Assembly (NCBI GenBank): GCA_013203475.1
Contig: JABMNV010000113.1
Span: forward strand, 1-33,455
Direction of reading: 5' to 3'
Length of the DNA: 33,455 nucleotides
From: Acidobacteriota bacterium
Lineage (GTDB): Bacteria; Acidobacteriota; Vicinamibacteria; Vicinamibacterales; SCN-69-37
Of this stretch, positions 16,007 to 24,419 are shown in pieces; positions within the stretch are counted from its first letter, which is position 1, and every line of letters starts with the position of its first letter. The translations under genes were made by a program, and so were the position numbers. Under the pieces are notes generated by a model that did not search any database, was not told the DNA's origin, and saw only the letters and a list, made by a program, of their open reading frames with translations.

Positions 16007-17791
16007 CTACTTCGGCGTCTTCCGCATGGTCCTGACCACCTGACCGGCGGGGTGGCCCTTTTGGGTCACAGTCGCCCGAACGACGTAGTCTCCGGGCGGA
16101 AGCTCCTCGATGGGAATCGCGGCCGTGACGACAAACCGGTCCGCGTCACTCGTGGCCTCCGTCACCCCGCTTGTGGTCAACATCGCTGGACCATGTGCCG
16201 TGGATGCCAGCTCGAATGCAACACCGACGGGCACACCGGCCTGACCGCCGTAGAGCTCCAGCCACGCCACGACCACGGGTTCGTCTGAAAACTCGAACTG
16301 CGGAGCAAAGACCCCCGCTCGAGAGAGCCCTAGCATCAGAGAACTCAGACGCAGGGGTCCGGCCTCAGTCAGGGTCGCGTCGACGGTGATGTCCGCGCTG
16401 CCGGTCACGCCCGGGGGCTCCACAGCCGCCACGCGTACCCGATAGGTGCCGGCGGGCACCGACAGGGCCGTGACGTTCGGACCCGCTGCCAGGTCCACCG
16501 ACGGAAACGAGGCGCGTTGCACCAGACGGCCGTCGGCGTCAAAGGCGCCCACCATGGCGTCGGAGAGTTGGGCCGCGTGTACCGGCGCGTCAAACATCAC
16601 CACCAGCTGAAGCCCCTCATGAGTGCGCCGCACCGACGCCGCCACGCGCAACGGCAGGTCTCGAAACACCTGCGCCTGCCGCATCAGGTCTAACGGTACG
16701 GGCGCCGGCGCGTTGACAAAACGAGCCTCGGGCTTCACCACTGACAGATGTTCGCGATGATTCACCGTCACTCCTGCCACGGTCGCGTCAATGCTGAGTC
16801 GCCGAAGCTGGCCGTCGGTATCGGAGGCGAGAGACTCGACGCGGGCGATGTAGTACCCCGAGGTCTCAGTAGTCACGCGCGCCAAGGCGCGATTGGCCAC
16901 GTCGCTCAAGTGAAACAGCGGCGCTCCGGTCACGCCGGCCAGGTGCTCGAGACCGGCGAGACTAGCCGACCGCCGCTCCATGTCGGGGTGAATGACAAAA
17001 AACTGAGCCCGCGCACGAGACGCGGCCATGCCGACCTGTTGAAAGTCGTCGGCTGTCAATTCGCACAGCCCAAGCGCCACCTCGCCCGTCATCAGTTGAG
17101 GCCCACGCGGTACGGCCATCTGGCTCGAGAAGAAGATGACGGCGACCGGGGCGTCACCAGTGGATCGCAGGCTGTTCAAGGTGCCGGACAAAGCGGACAA
17201 GGTCGTCCGCGTCAGGCAGGCGTCGCTGCCGGCCGCCTGGGCGGCAGCCTGGCCGGTCAGTGTCGAGACGGCAGTCAGCATCTGCTGGTGGTCCGCCGTC
17301 AAGTCCAACTGCAGCCCACCATAGGGGACGGTGACGAGCGCCACACGGTCGTCGGGTCCAAGGGTGGCCACAAACGCCCGGAGGGCGTCCTGGAGGAAGA
17401 CCCCCTGACTGGCTCGAATCGTCGGTTCGTCAACCACGAGCACCAGCGCGCGTCCCGCGGCCGTCGTGAGGTTTGAGCCGTAGGGAGGCGGAATGTCACG
17501 GGACTCGACGCGGTCAGAGACAGCCGACACGTATTCGAGGGAACGAATAGGACGAGTGCTGCCGTCGAGTTTGATTGTGATGTCCGCTGGCGTGAGCGTG
17601 GCCACTGGCATGCCGTCGGCCGTGAGCGCCACAAAATCGACGACGAGGAGTTGGGCCCGGTCCCTGGAGGACAGCACGAACTGCTGCGCGCTGACTGTGA
17701 GACTGGCCGCGCCAATCACAGCGGCCATGACGGCTGTGGTAGCCGTTGCAACAGCAACTGCGGCGAGCAGCGTGATGCGGGAGAAAATCAC
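16007..17791 (-). CDS. VWFA-related Acidobacterial-domain protein, intact paralogue
   Basis: The 594-residue exported protein has a long hydrophobic signal (TLLAAVAVATATTAVMAAVIG), then VVDFVALTADGMPVATLTPAD and a VWA-like core (ALVLVVDEPTIRASQG, PDDRVALVTVPYGG, APVAVIFFSSQMA). A long beta-rich C-terminal region follows. Start GTG 17791 has no strong Shine-Dalgarno sequence but sits directly before the signal peptide. It is a convergent paralogue of the frameshifted gene at 14274-15994; 12 bases separate the stops. It lies downstream of the TonB-dependent receptor on the same strand, separated by a hairpin. The function of the family is unknown; adhesion or protein interaction at the cell surface is the usual guess for VWA folds. 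Confidence 0.85.
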   Translation of the reverse strand: MIFSRITLLAAVAVATATTAVMAAVIGAASLTVSAQQFVLSSRDRAQLLVVDFVALTADGMPVATLTPADITIKLDGSTRPIRSLEYVSAVSDRVESRDIPPPYGSNLTTAAGRALVLVVDEPTIRASQGVFLQDALRAFVATLGPDDRVALVTVPYGGLQLDLTADHQQMLTAVSTLTGQAAAQAAGSDACLTRTTLSALSGTLNSLRSTGDAPVAVIFFSSQMAVPRGPQLMTGEVALGLCELTADDFQQVGMAASRARAQFFVIHPDMERRSASLAGLEHLAGVTGAPLFHLSDVANRALARVTTETSGYYIARVESLASDTDGQLRRLSIDATVAGVTVNHREHLSVVKPEARFVNAPAPVPLDLMRQAQVFRDLPLRVAASVRRTHEGLQLVVMFDAPVHAAQLSDAMVGAFDADGRLVQRASFPSVDLAAGPNVTALSVPAGTYRVRVAAVEPPGVTGSADITVDATLTEAGPLRLSSLMLGLSRAGVFAPQFEFSDEPVVVAWLELYGGQAGVPVGVAFELASTAHGPAMLTTSGVTEATSDADRFVVTAAIPIEELPPGDYVVRATVTQKGHPAGQVVRTMRKTPK

Positions 17792-17829
17792 AGCAGCAGT
17801 TTAGAACGAATGTCTGTCGCAACGATACA

Positions 17830-17868
17830 AACGCCCGAACGGGGGAGGAGGAGTCCCGTCCGGGCGTT
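17830..17868 (-). terminator. hairpin terminator after the TonB-dependent receptor
   Basis: AACGCCCGAACGGG (17830-17843) pairs with CCCGTCCGGGCGTT (17855-17868): 14 bp with one A-C mismatch and an 11-nt purine loop. Leftward it continues TGTATCGTTG, only moderately U-rich. It separates the receptor stop from the next minus-strand gene. Confidence 0.6.
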
Positions 17869-17891
17869 CTCTGGTCGCTCGCGTGTCCCTG

Positions 17892-20800
17892 TTACCAGGT
17901 GATCCGCGACACCAACTGCACGACGCGGGCGGCGTTGGTGCCACCCAGCCCCGAGATTTCGTACGACGCCGGGTTCGTGCCCAGCCCGGTCACCGGCGTG
18001 TAGTTCACAAAGTTGAACGCGTTGAGCATCTCCACGCGGAACTCGGCGCGCACACGACCTGCAATCGGCATCAGCTTCATGACGCTCAGGTCGATTTCAC
18101 GGAAGCGCGGCCCACGCATGATGAGTGTCCGCTCGCCGCAGTCGCCGTAGTCGTTGCTGATGCTCTCAATGCAGTCCGGTCCGTTGGCCGGCGCAAAGTA
18201 GCGACCGCTTGGCGCGCCCAGCGACCCATACCCGGTGGCCGACGTCGCGCTCACACTGAACGCTTTGATCGTCTCGTCGATGACGTCCTGCGGCAACATG
18301 AAGACGCGGTCGTTTTCATTGATGCGCAGTTTGTACATGTCGCGCAACTCGTTCTCGTCGAACCCGACCATGCGCACGTTGCCAAAGTCGACCAACCGGC
18401 CGCTCTGCACCCGCAGGTTGCCGTGAATCTGCCAGCCACCCAGGATCCGATCGAGTACGGGCCCGGCATCAGACAGCCACCGCTTGCCGCGACCAACCGG
18501 CAACTCAAACACCCAGTTCGCCTTGAGTGCGTGAGTCACTTCGCCCTCGCCGCCGGCCTGCCGCGACAATTCCCGCGGTTTGCGGAACGAGTACCGCTGG
18601 CTGGCCTCAGCGATGCCGTAGACGTAGCTGGCCTGAAACTGGAACCCATTGGCCAGCCGGCGCCGCAGTTCCATCTGGACCGAGTTGTACTGCGTGTAGC
18701 CGCCGTGACCAGTCACCCGACCACCACCCTGTAGATCAGGGTTGGCAATGATGAAGTTGGCCGGCAACCCCGCCGCCGCAGCGTTGTCTCGCTGCGTCGA
18801 AGTCGAATCCAGGGCGTTCACAGCCGTGAACGGATCCGGATTGAATCGGGCGAGCGGGTTCACGTAGGTCGCACTCGCGAAATTGCCCGAGGTGTATTGC
18901 GCGGCGTTGCCCGCCTCTGACGCCGGACGGCCACTGAAATAGGCCAGGTAGATCGGCAGCGGCGAGGTGCCCGTGCCTGGACCGTAGTACCGGAAGTTGC
19001 CGCCGCGGCCGGCCGCAATGTTGGCCTGCAGGTTCGCCTGCGCGAGTTTGAACTCGTCGAGGAAGCCATTCTCGATGATGTTCAACTCGTTGTAATTGTA
19101 GGACTCCCACTGTTGTCGGCTGCGGGTGCCGACATACCGCACCTCGGCCGCCATGTTCTTGGTCAGCCCACGCTGGATGCCAAACGTAAAGGTGTCGGAG
19201 TACGGCACCTGAATGTTGGGATCAAACAATCGGATGTCGCCGGTGATGTCATCAGACAGGGGATAGTTGGGCTCGTCCGCAAAGGCCGGCGGGGCCAAGG
19301 CGCTTCGGTCGCGGAACAGCAGCGGTGAGGCACCCAGGTTGCCGAGGGCTTCATTCCGCCTGACGTTGATCGTCACGCCCGGGTTGCTGTTGAAGACGCC
19401 GGTGAAGTCGCTCATGCCGTTGCGCTGGAAGGACCGTGCGACACCACCGCGAATCGCGAAATCCCCTTGCGGTCCCATCAGCGTGCCGATCAACCCGCCG
19501 CGGGCCGAGGGCGTCCAGTTGAACCCGAAGCTGGGTGCGAAGTTGTTCTTGTCCATCTTGTAGGCCTTCGTGCCGCCCGCCAGCTGAATGAAGGTCGGCG
19601 CGGTGCCCGTTAACGTGCCCGGCTTGAAGATATTGCACGTCTGCGGCGTCACGTTGCTCGGGTCGCAGCCCGGGGCCAAACCAGAGACGCCCCAGGCCGA
19701 CTCGAGCGTGCCGGTCGAATAGCTGTCGTTGAGCGCCCGGAAGGGCACCTGCATGTCATACCGCATTCCCACGTTGATGCTCAGGTTCGACCGCACCCGC
19801 CAGCTGTCCTGCACAAAGGTGCCAATGTCCTCCAAGCGCCCTTCCTGCAGCGCCAACCCCTGGTACACGTATTTGCCCGTGGCCGCGTCCAGCCGCGCGT
19901 TGCCGGACACTTGGCTCACGCGGCCAGTCAGCACCGCATACAGGTTTCGCGCGGCCGTGCGGTCCCCCGACGAGGAACCGGGGAAGTTCGCCGAGCTGAA
20001 CATGCCGAACGCCGGGTCGGCGTTCACCACACCAAAGCTGATGGTCGGTACGTGTGTCTGATTTCTCAGCCACACGTCCGCGCGCGTATACGACACACCC
20101 GCGCTCAAATTGTGATTACCCTTGAGCCAGCTGACGGTGTCTTCCAGCAGGAACGTGGTCGCATTGCGTGACTGCTTCGCCGGCGAGCTACTCGCATTGG
20201 TAATGCCCGCCGCACTGATGCCTAGCTGAAAGCCGCCCTGATTGGCGACGGGCCCGTCCCACATCGAGACGTCCGTCTCTTTGAAGAACTCCACCGGCGC
20301 GCCGCTATACGCCACACGCGCTTCATTCACGATGTTGTTGGTGAGCGTTGACCGAAGCGTGTTGCTCAGCGCAATGCGCGTGGACGTCTGAGAGAATTCC
20401 GTGGGGAACCCTGGGAAGAACGCCTCCCTGGAATTCAGCGTGTCTGGCTCCGACGTAAACGTGTGGTAGTTGAATACCGTCGAAAAACGATGGCTGTTCG
20501 TGAAGTTGTAGTCCAATCGCACCGTCGGGAAGTAGTTCAGCGACTTGCGTGCCACGTTGTACGAAAACTGGTCGATCCGCGGATTGCCCGTGGCCGTGAT
20601 GCTTCCGGTCGTGCCGGCCGCCGCCCGAATCTCGCCCAGTAACGTCGCGATCGTGGGGTCCATCGATGCCAACTGCCCGTTGGCCGCCGCCAACGCCAGC
20701 AGGTCTACTTCACGGACGCCGCCGGCGACGAGGTACCGGAAGATACCCGCCTGCGAGTTCGGGTGCAGAATGTTGCGATTGCGGGTCAGCTCCGAGGGCT

Positions 20801-21737
20801 GGCGGAACTCTTCGCCGTTGACAAAGAAAAAGGCCTTGCCGCGTCCGTCGTACAGACCCGGAATCACGATCGGACCACCGAAACGCGCGCCGGTCTGATT
20901 CTGCTTGAGTAAGGGTTTATCAACGCCGTTGCGGATGTTGAACCACGTGTTCTCGTTGAGCGTGTCGCTGCGGAAGTAGTGATACAGGCTACCGGTGTAA
21001 GTGTTGCTGCCCGACCGGGTCGTGAATCGAATCTGGACGGCGCCCTGGCCACCGCCCGCCGCGTCCGACGCCGCGGTCGACACGGTGATTTCTTCAATCG
21101 CGTCCAGCCGGGGCGACACGATCGTGAAGAACCCGTCGGTCGTCTTCAGGGTGTTGTCCTGCACGTTCACGCCGTCAAGCGTGATGTTGATCGCCCCCTG
21201 TGGCAGTCCGTTGATCGTCGAGTTGCGGTTGCTGCTGGGCGTGTTGACGCCCGGCAGAAAGGTCACAAAGTCGAGCAGGTTTCGGCTGGTTAACGGCAAA
21301 CTCTCGATCTGCTTGATGTTGATGGTGGATGACACGGCGGACGACACCACCTGAATGATGGCCGTCGCGCCTTCGACCACTACCGTCTCGCTCAGGCCGC
21401 CGACCTCAAGGGTCGCCGTGACCGAACTCGGGATGCCAGCACTGAGCGCAACGCCGTTGAGCACTGCGGTCTTGAAGCCGGTCAGTGTGACCGTGACCGA
21501 GTACGTGCCGGGCAGCATCGCGGGAATCGAAAACGACCCTTGCGACGACGAGACGGTCTCGTGGGTCGCTCCCGTGCCAATGTTCGTCGCGACGACGGTC
21601 GCGCCGGGGATGGCCACGCCAGTCGTGTCCACAACCGTGCCCGCCAGTGACGACGTGACACCCTGTGCAAAGACGAGCGAGCTGACCAACAGAAGGACAG
21701 CTGTAAGTGTTCCAACTCGAACGAAACGTGTTGCCAT
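17892..21737 (-). CDS. Oar-type TonB-dependent receptor with carboxypeptidase-regulatory-like domain
   Basis: This 1281-residue outer-membrane receptor has a signal peptide (VGTLTAVLLLVSSLVFAQG), then a carboxypeptidase-regulatory-like beta-sandwich (SSLAGTVVDTTGVAIPGATV to GTYSVTVTLTGFKTA, about residues 25-105), then a plug-like segment (LPLTSRNLLDFVTFLPGVNT, INGLPQGAINITLDGVNVQD), and a large C-terminal barrel ending in an aromatic residue (SRITW). This architecture is typical of the many Oar/SusC-unlike TonB receptors of Acidobacteriota that take up glycans or other large nutrients. ATG 21737 was chosen because GGGGG lies seven bases before it, whereas the upstream ATG 21743 has no spacing. 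No SusD partner is present. The ligand is unknown. A GntR-like palindrome sits in its leader. Confidence 0.92.
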   Translation of the reverse strand: MATRFVRVGTLTAVLLLVSSLVFAQGVTSSLAGTVVDTTGVAIPGATVVATNIGTGATHETVSSSQGSFSIPAMLPGTYSVTVTLTGFKTAVLNGVALSAGIPSSVTATLEVGGLSETVVVEGATAIIQVVSSAVSSTINIKQIESLPLTSRNLLDFVTFLPGVNTPSSNRNSTINGLPQGAINITLDGVNVQDNTLKTTDGFFTIVSPRLDAIEEITVSTAASDAAGGGQGAVQIRFTTRSGSNTYTGSLYHYFRSDTLNENTWFNIRNGVDKPLLKQNQTGARFGGPIVIPGLYDGRGKAFFFVNGEEFRQPSELTRNRNILHPNSQAGIFRYLVAGGVREVDLLALAAANGQLASMDPTIATLLGEIRAAAGTTGSITATGNPRIDQFSYNVARKSLNYFPTVRLDYNFTNSHRFSTVFNYHTFTSEPDTLNSREAFFPGFPTEFSQTSTRIALSNTLRSTLTNNIVNEARVAYSGAPVEFFKETDVSMWDGPVANQGGFQLGISAAGITNASSSPAKQSRNATTFLLEDTVSWLKGNHNLSAGVSYTRADVWLRNQTHVPTISFGVVNADPAFGMFSSANFPGSSSGDRTAARNLYAVLTGRVSQVSGNARLDAATGKYVYQGLALQEGRLEDIGTFVQDSWRVRSNLSINVGMRYDMQVPFRALNDSYSTGTLESAWGVSGLAPGCDPSNVTPQTCNIFKPGTLTGTAPTFIQLAGGTKAYKMDKNNFAPSFGFNWTPSARGGLIGTLMGPQGDFAIRGGVARSFQRNGMSDFTGVFNSNPGVTINVRRNEALGNLGASPLLFRDRSALAPPAFADEPNYPLSDDITGDIRLFDPNIQVPYSDTFTFGIQRGLTKNMAAEVRYVGTRSRQQWESYNYNELNIIENGFLDEFKLAQANLQANIAAGRGGNFRYYGPGTGTSPLPIYLAYFSGRPASEAGNAAQYTSGNFASATYVNPLARFNPDPFTAVNALDSTSTQRDNAAAAGLPANFIIANPDLQGGGRVTGHGGYTQYNSVQMELRRRLANGFQFQASYVYGIAEASQRYSFRKPRELSRQAGGEGEVTHALKANWVFELPVGRGKRWLSDAGPVLDRILGGWQIHGNLRVQSGRLVDFGNVRMVGFDENELRDMYKLRINENDRVFMLPQDVIDETIKAFSVSATSATGYGSLGAPSGRYFAPANGPDCIESISNDYGDCGERTLIMRGPRFREIDLSVMKLMPIAGRVRAEFRVEMLNAFNFVNYTPVTGLGTNPASYEISGLGGTNAARVVQLVSRITW

Positions 21738-21817
21738 TGTCATCCCCCAAGAACTGCCAGTCGTTCTCCTGCGGAGCAACAGAACCGATGGCGACCCACC
21801 GAGCCGCAGGGCGAAAT

Positions 21818-21836
21818 ACTGGTAATAGGTACCAGT
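21818..21836. promoter_or_regulatory. palindromic operator in the TonB-receptor leader
   Basis: ACTGGTA-N5-TACCAGT is a perfect 7-bp inverted repeat. It lies about 80 nt upstream of the receptor start and about 20 nt after its -10 box. ACTGGT/ACCAGT half-sites resemble those of FadR-type GntR regulators, although the spacing is longer than in the classical site. Confidence 0.5.
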
Positions 21837-21856
21837 GGAGCCCCGCGAGTGACGAG

Positions 21857-21886
21857 ATACTACGCCTCAAAACTAAACACCGTCAA
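21857..21886 (-). promoter_or_regulatory. sigma-70-like promoter of the TonB-dependent receptor
   Basis: Reading leftward, TTGACG (21886-21881) and TAGTAT (21862-21857) are separated by 18 nt. The predicted leader of about 110 nt contains the ACTGGTA/TACCAGT palindrome. Confidence 0.55.
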
Positions 21887-22252
21887 TAGGTCTTTGAAGA
21901 CACTCGAATCGTCTATACTGAGTTGTAGTATCTGGACAGCGACCACACGCCTGAACGGGTCTGATGCGAGGTACGCCTGCTCACCTTCGAGCTCACCCGC
22001 TTGGCGTACAGGGTTGGCCACGATCTGCCGCCGTTGAAGGCCATCGAGGACTCGCCAACGGTGCGCCGGATTCTGTCCGACTCGGTGGCGCTGCTCGTGC
22101 CCTCGCAGAATCCAGATAGTCGGCAGTTGACCATTTCCCCAAGACGAAAGGTCTGCGCCTGAACATCGCGTCAAGCTCTTGTTCGACACGATGTTCCGCG
22201 GTCCGTCGATGTCAATTGCTGTGCGGTCGAAGAAGGCGAGACAATATCCCGC
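21887..22252. other. intergenic region without an intact gene
   Basis: No credible complete gene is seen here. It holds GTCTTTGAAGAC (21890-21901), which shares TTGAAGAC with the porin operator. It also holds a plus-strand TATACT (21914-21919) overlapping an imperfect inverted repeat ATACT-N7-AGTAT, and a short stretch near 21967-22003 resembling part of the porin gene. The right end carries the probable promoter of the following gene: CAATAT (22242-22247) lies five bases before ATG 22253. The short frames on both strands lack start signals and family character. Confidence 0.5.
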
Positions 22253-23167
22253 ATGACAAGCAGGCAAAGACGACGCGGCATGGTTGGAGCCTTCGGGCTC
22301 TGCGTGGCAGCTTGGCTGGCGATCGGCGCCGAGCCCGTGATCGCGGCCCAGAGTGCGCCTGGCCAGCCCCTAACCGTCATGTCGTTCAACCTCCGCTACG
22401 GCACCGCGAACGACGGCGAGAATCACTGGACGCGTCGGCGGCCCTTCCTGATCGACGTCGTCAGGGAAGCGGACGCGGACGTCATTGGTGTGCAGGAGGC
22501 CCTCGACGGTCAGATTCAGGCACTGCTCGACGCGTTGCCGGCGTACGCCGCAGTGGGAGTTGGGCGCGACGATGGCCGGACGCGCGGAGAGTATGCCGCG
22601 ATTCTGTATCGACGGACGCGATTCCGGGTGGCGGACAGCGGCACGTTCTGGTTGTCCGACACGCCGGAGGTCATCGGCTCAACGTCGTGGGGTAACACCA
22701 TCACGCGCATCTGCACGTGGGCCAGGTTCATCGACCGGGACGGCCGGGCGTTCTGGCACTTCAATGTGCACTTCGACCACCAGTCGCAGCCGTCGCGTGA
22801 ACGCAGTGCGGCGCTGCTGGCCGAGCGTCTCCGCGCACGTCGCCACATCGAGGAACCCGCGCTGGTCACTGGCGATTTCAACGCCGGCGAGACCAATCCC
22901 GCCGTGTCACTGCTGACACGCGGGTCGTCGGGATCCGCACCGCTGCTCGTCGACAGCTTCCGGGTGCTGCATCCTGATGAACGGAGCGTGGGAACGTTCA
23001 CGGGTTTCAAGCTCGACGCGACGACTGGAGAGAAAATCGACTACGTGCTTGTCCCTCCTGGCACGTCGGTGCTCGATGCCGCGATCGTGAGAACGAGTCG
23101 CGATGGGCGGTATCCGTCAGACCACTTTCCGGTCACCGCCCGAGTCATCCTGGGCGCTGGACGCTGA
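22253..23167 (+). CDS. exported endonuclease/exonuclease/phosphatase family protein, second copy
   Basis: The 304-residue protein has a signal peptide (VGAFGLCVAAWLAIGAEPVIA) and a complete EEP catalytic set: MSFNLRYG (Asn), GVQEA (Glu), FNVHFDHQS, LVTGDFNAGE and PSDHFPV (Asp-His). It resembles the bacterial subgroup annotated as endonuclease/exonuclease/phosphatase or metal-dependent hydrolases with a SFNLRYGTANDG start, more distant from the copy at 9271-10050. No Shine-Dalgarno sequence is present at a useful distance; CAATAT lies five bases before the ATG, consistent with a leaderless message. The substrate is unknown: secreted members act on nucleic acid, phosphoinositide-like or sugar-phosphate substrates. 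It converges with the VOC gene. Confidence 0.87.
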   Translation: MTSRQRRRGMVGAFGLCVAAWLAIGAEPVIAAQSAPGQPLTVMSFNLRYGTANDGENHWTRRRPFLIDVVREADADVIGVQEALDGQIQALLDALPAYAAVGVGRDDGRTRGEYAAILYRRTRFRVADSGTFWLSDTPEVIGSTSWGNTITRICTWARFIDRDGRAFWHFNVHFDHQSQPSRERSAALLAERLRARRHIEEPALVTGDFNAGETNPAVSLLTRGSSGSAPLLVDSFRVLHPDERSVGTFTGFKLDATTGEKIDYVLVPPGTSVLDAAIVRTSRDGRYPSDHFPVTARVILGAGR

Positions 23168-23206
23168 GCCGAGGTCGACCGATGGCGTGCCGCCGCCCGC
23201 CGCAGG

Positions 23207-23704
23207 TCAGTCCGCTGGGCTCGGTGGATTCTGTCTCAGCAAGAGGGCCACGCCGAGCTCACTCTCGCTGTCGATATAGGTGAAGCCACTTCCATCGGCT
23301 CTTCGACCGCTGCTCAGGACCTGCAATCCTTGATCGCGTAGACGCTGCTCCGCGTTTCCAATGTCGTCCACCTGAAAGCCCAGGTGGAAGATGCCCTGGC
23401 CTTTCGATCGCAGGAACTCCCCATAAACCGTGCCGTCCTTGCCCTCGATGATCTGTAGCGCGACGGGGCCCATCTGACACACCTTGATCCGGAGGTTGTG
23501 GAAGGCTGCGACGTCAGGCACCTCGAGTCGCACGTAGTCCGTCAGCGGCGGATAGTCGACGAAGGGACCGAAGCCGAGGCGCGCGAGCAGGTGGAGGGTG
23601 TCGTCGAGGTTCTCCACGACGAGTGAAACGTGGTGAAGACTCGTGAACAGTGAGGGGGTTCGATCGGGGGTGGACAAAGGGGGCTCCTCTTTGAAGAAAT
23701 CCAT
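23207..23704 (-). CDS. VOC (glyoxalase/bleomycin-resistance/dioxygenase) superfamily protein
   Basis: The 165-residue protein shows the paired beta-alpha-beta-beta-beta modules of the vicinal-oxygen-chelate fold: LHHVSLVVENLDDTLHLLARLGFGPF at residues 24-49 and GIFHLGFQVDDIGNAEQRLRDQGL near 104-127. Potential metal ligands are H26 of the first strand, His in GIFHLGF, and Glu of the last strand (SESELGVALLL). Sequence and length are compatible with methylmalonyl-CoA epimerase-like or lactoylglutathione-lyase-like members, but no function can be fixed. The ATG at 23704 is supported by a cluster of purines upstream; a divergent promoter for the small protein lies to the right. Confidence 0.85.
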   Translation of the reverse strand: MDFFKEEPPLSTPDRTPSLFTSLHHVSLVVENLDDTLHLLARLGFGPFVDYPPLTDYVRLEVPDVAAFHNLRIKVCQMGPVALQIIEGKDGTVYGEFLRSKGQGIFHLGFQVDDIGNAEQRLRDQGLQVLSSGRRADGSGFTYIDSESELGVALLLRQNPPSPAD

Positions 23705-23748
23705 GTGTTGATCTACTTGCGGCTAGGCCACTGGTAGGACGGCGCGCC

Positions 23749-23763
23749 TATAATGCCTCTGTG
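23749..23763 (+). promoter_or_regulatory. TATAAT box with leaderless geometry
   Basis: A perfect TATAAT at 23749-23754 is separated by six bases (GCCTCT) from GTG 23761. Transcription would start at or next to the GTG. There is no Shine-Dalgarno sequence and no clear -35 hexamer. Confidence 0.5.
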
Positions 23764-23985
23764 GCCGTGCGAATAACCAATCAACTCGACGCGTTGACGC
23801 CGACGCAGCGGGCGTGGGCCGATACTTCTGAACGCCTGTGGCGTCGAGCGTATGCCATCGCCGGGGCCCATCCAGACGTGGACGCAGGTGACGCCTACCA
23901 CGCGCTCCGGTGTCTGCAGCTGTCGCCGACCGAGCGCCTCCAACGGGGGTTGAGTCGTGGAAAACTTCGCACTTACGCCCGCTGA
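23761..23985 (+). CDS. small protein paired with a nucleotidyltransferase-like gene
   Basis: The 74-residue, helix-rich, Arg-rich protein (TPTQRAWADTSERLWRRAYA; LSPTERLQRGLSRGKLRTYAR) has no recognized domain. Its 3' end overlaps the next gene by 29 bases in another frame, so they are very likely co-expressed. The gene starts with GTG six bases after a TATAAT. The final GLSRGKLRTYAR is basic, compatible with DNA or nucleotide-enzyme binding. The arrangement, a small basic protein followed by a nucleotidyltransferase-like protein, resembles MNT/AbiEii-type toxin-antitoxin or modifying pairs, but is not diagnostic. Confidence 0.68.
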   Translation: MAVRITNQLDALTPTQRAWADTSERLWRRAYAIAGAHPDVDAGDAYHALRCLQLSPTERLQRGLSRGKLRTYAR

Positions 23986-24412
23986 ACGCGCCCTGTTCGC
24001 AGCGCTTCGCAAGCGCGGCATCAAGTTCCTTATCATCGGCCTGGGTGCCGCTGTCCTTGAGGGCGCACCGATGGCGACTCAGGATCTCGATCTGTGGTTC
24101 GAGTCACTCGATGGGGGTCAACTCTCCCTCGCTGCCAAGGACGCCGGTGGATTCTGGGTGCCGGCCTTCGGCATGCAGCCCCCTGCGTTCGTCGGGGACG
24201 GACTCTCACGCGTCGCCGTGGTCCTTACGGCCCACGGTTTGAGGAGGTTCGCGGACGAGTACGACGGGAGTGTTGAACGAGAGATCGAGGGCGTCACCCT
24301 CCGCGTGCTGCCTCTCGAACGCGTCATTGCCAGCAAGCGCGCGACCGGGAGGCCTAAAGACGCCGCGAGCCTCCCGGCACTTGAGGCGACGCTCCTCGCC
24401 AGGCAGAGTTGA
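23957..24412 (+). CDS. nucleotidyltransferase-like protein
   Basis: The 151-residue protein contains the minimal nucleotidyltransferase core: KFLIIGLGAAVLEGAPMATQDLDLWF, where the aspartates of DLDL are the expected metal ligands, and later VERVIASKRATGRPKDAASLPALE, the helical KxxxxRxKD tail common to MNT/DUF6036 and AbiEii-like domains. The first loop reads GLGAA rather than the usual GGxAA. It starts with ATG 23957 inside the preceding small gene. The end meets a convergent hairpin. Such proteins can be toxins, antitoxins or nucleotide-modifying enzymes; the role here is an inference from fold and gene overlap. Confidence 0.75.
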   Translation: MENFALTPAERALFAALRKRGIKFLIIGLGAAVLEGAPMATQDLDLWFESLDGGQLSLAAKDAGGFWVPAFGMQPPAFVGDGLSRVAVVLTAHGLRRFADEYDGSVEREIEGVTLRVLPLERVIASKRATGRPKDAASLPALEATLLARQS

Positions 24413-24419
24413 GACGGAT

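Noticed and set aside
17883-18734. Plus-strand open frame over the end of the TonB receptor
   Set aside because: It lies antisense to a conserved barrel-domain coding region and has no start signal or known domain.
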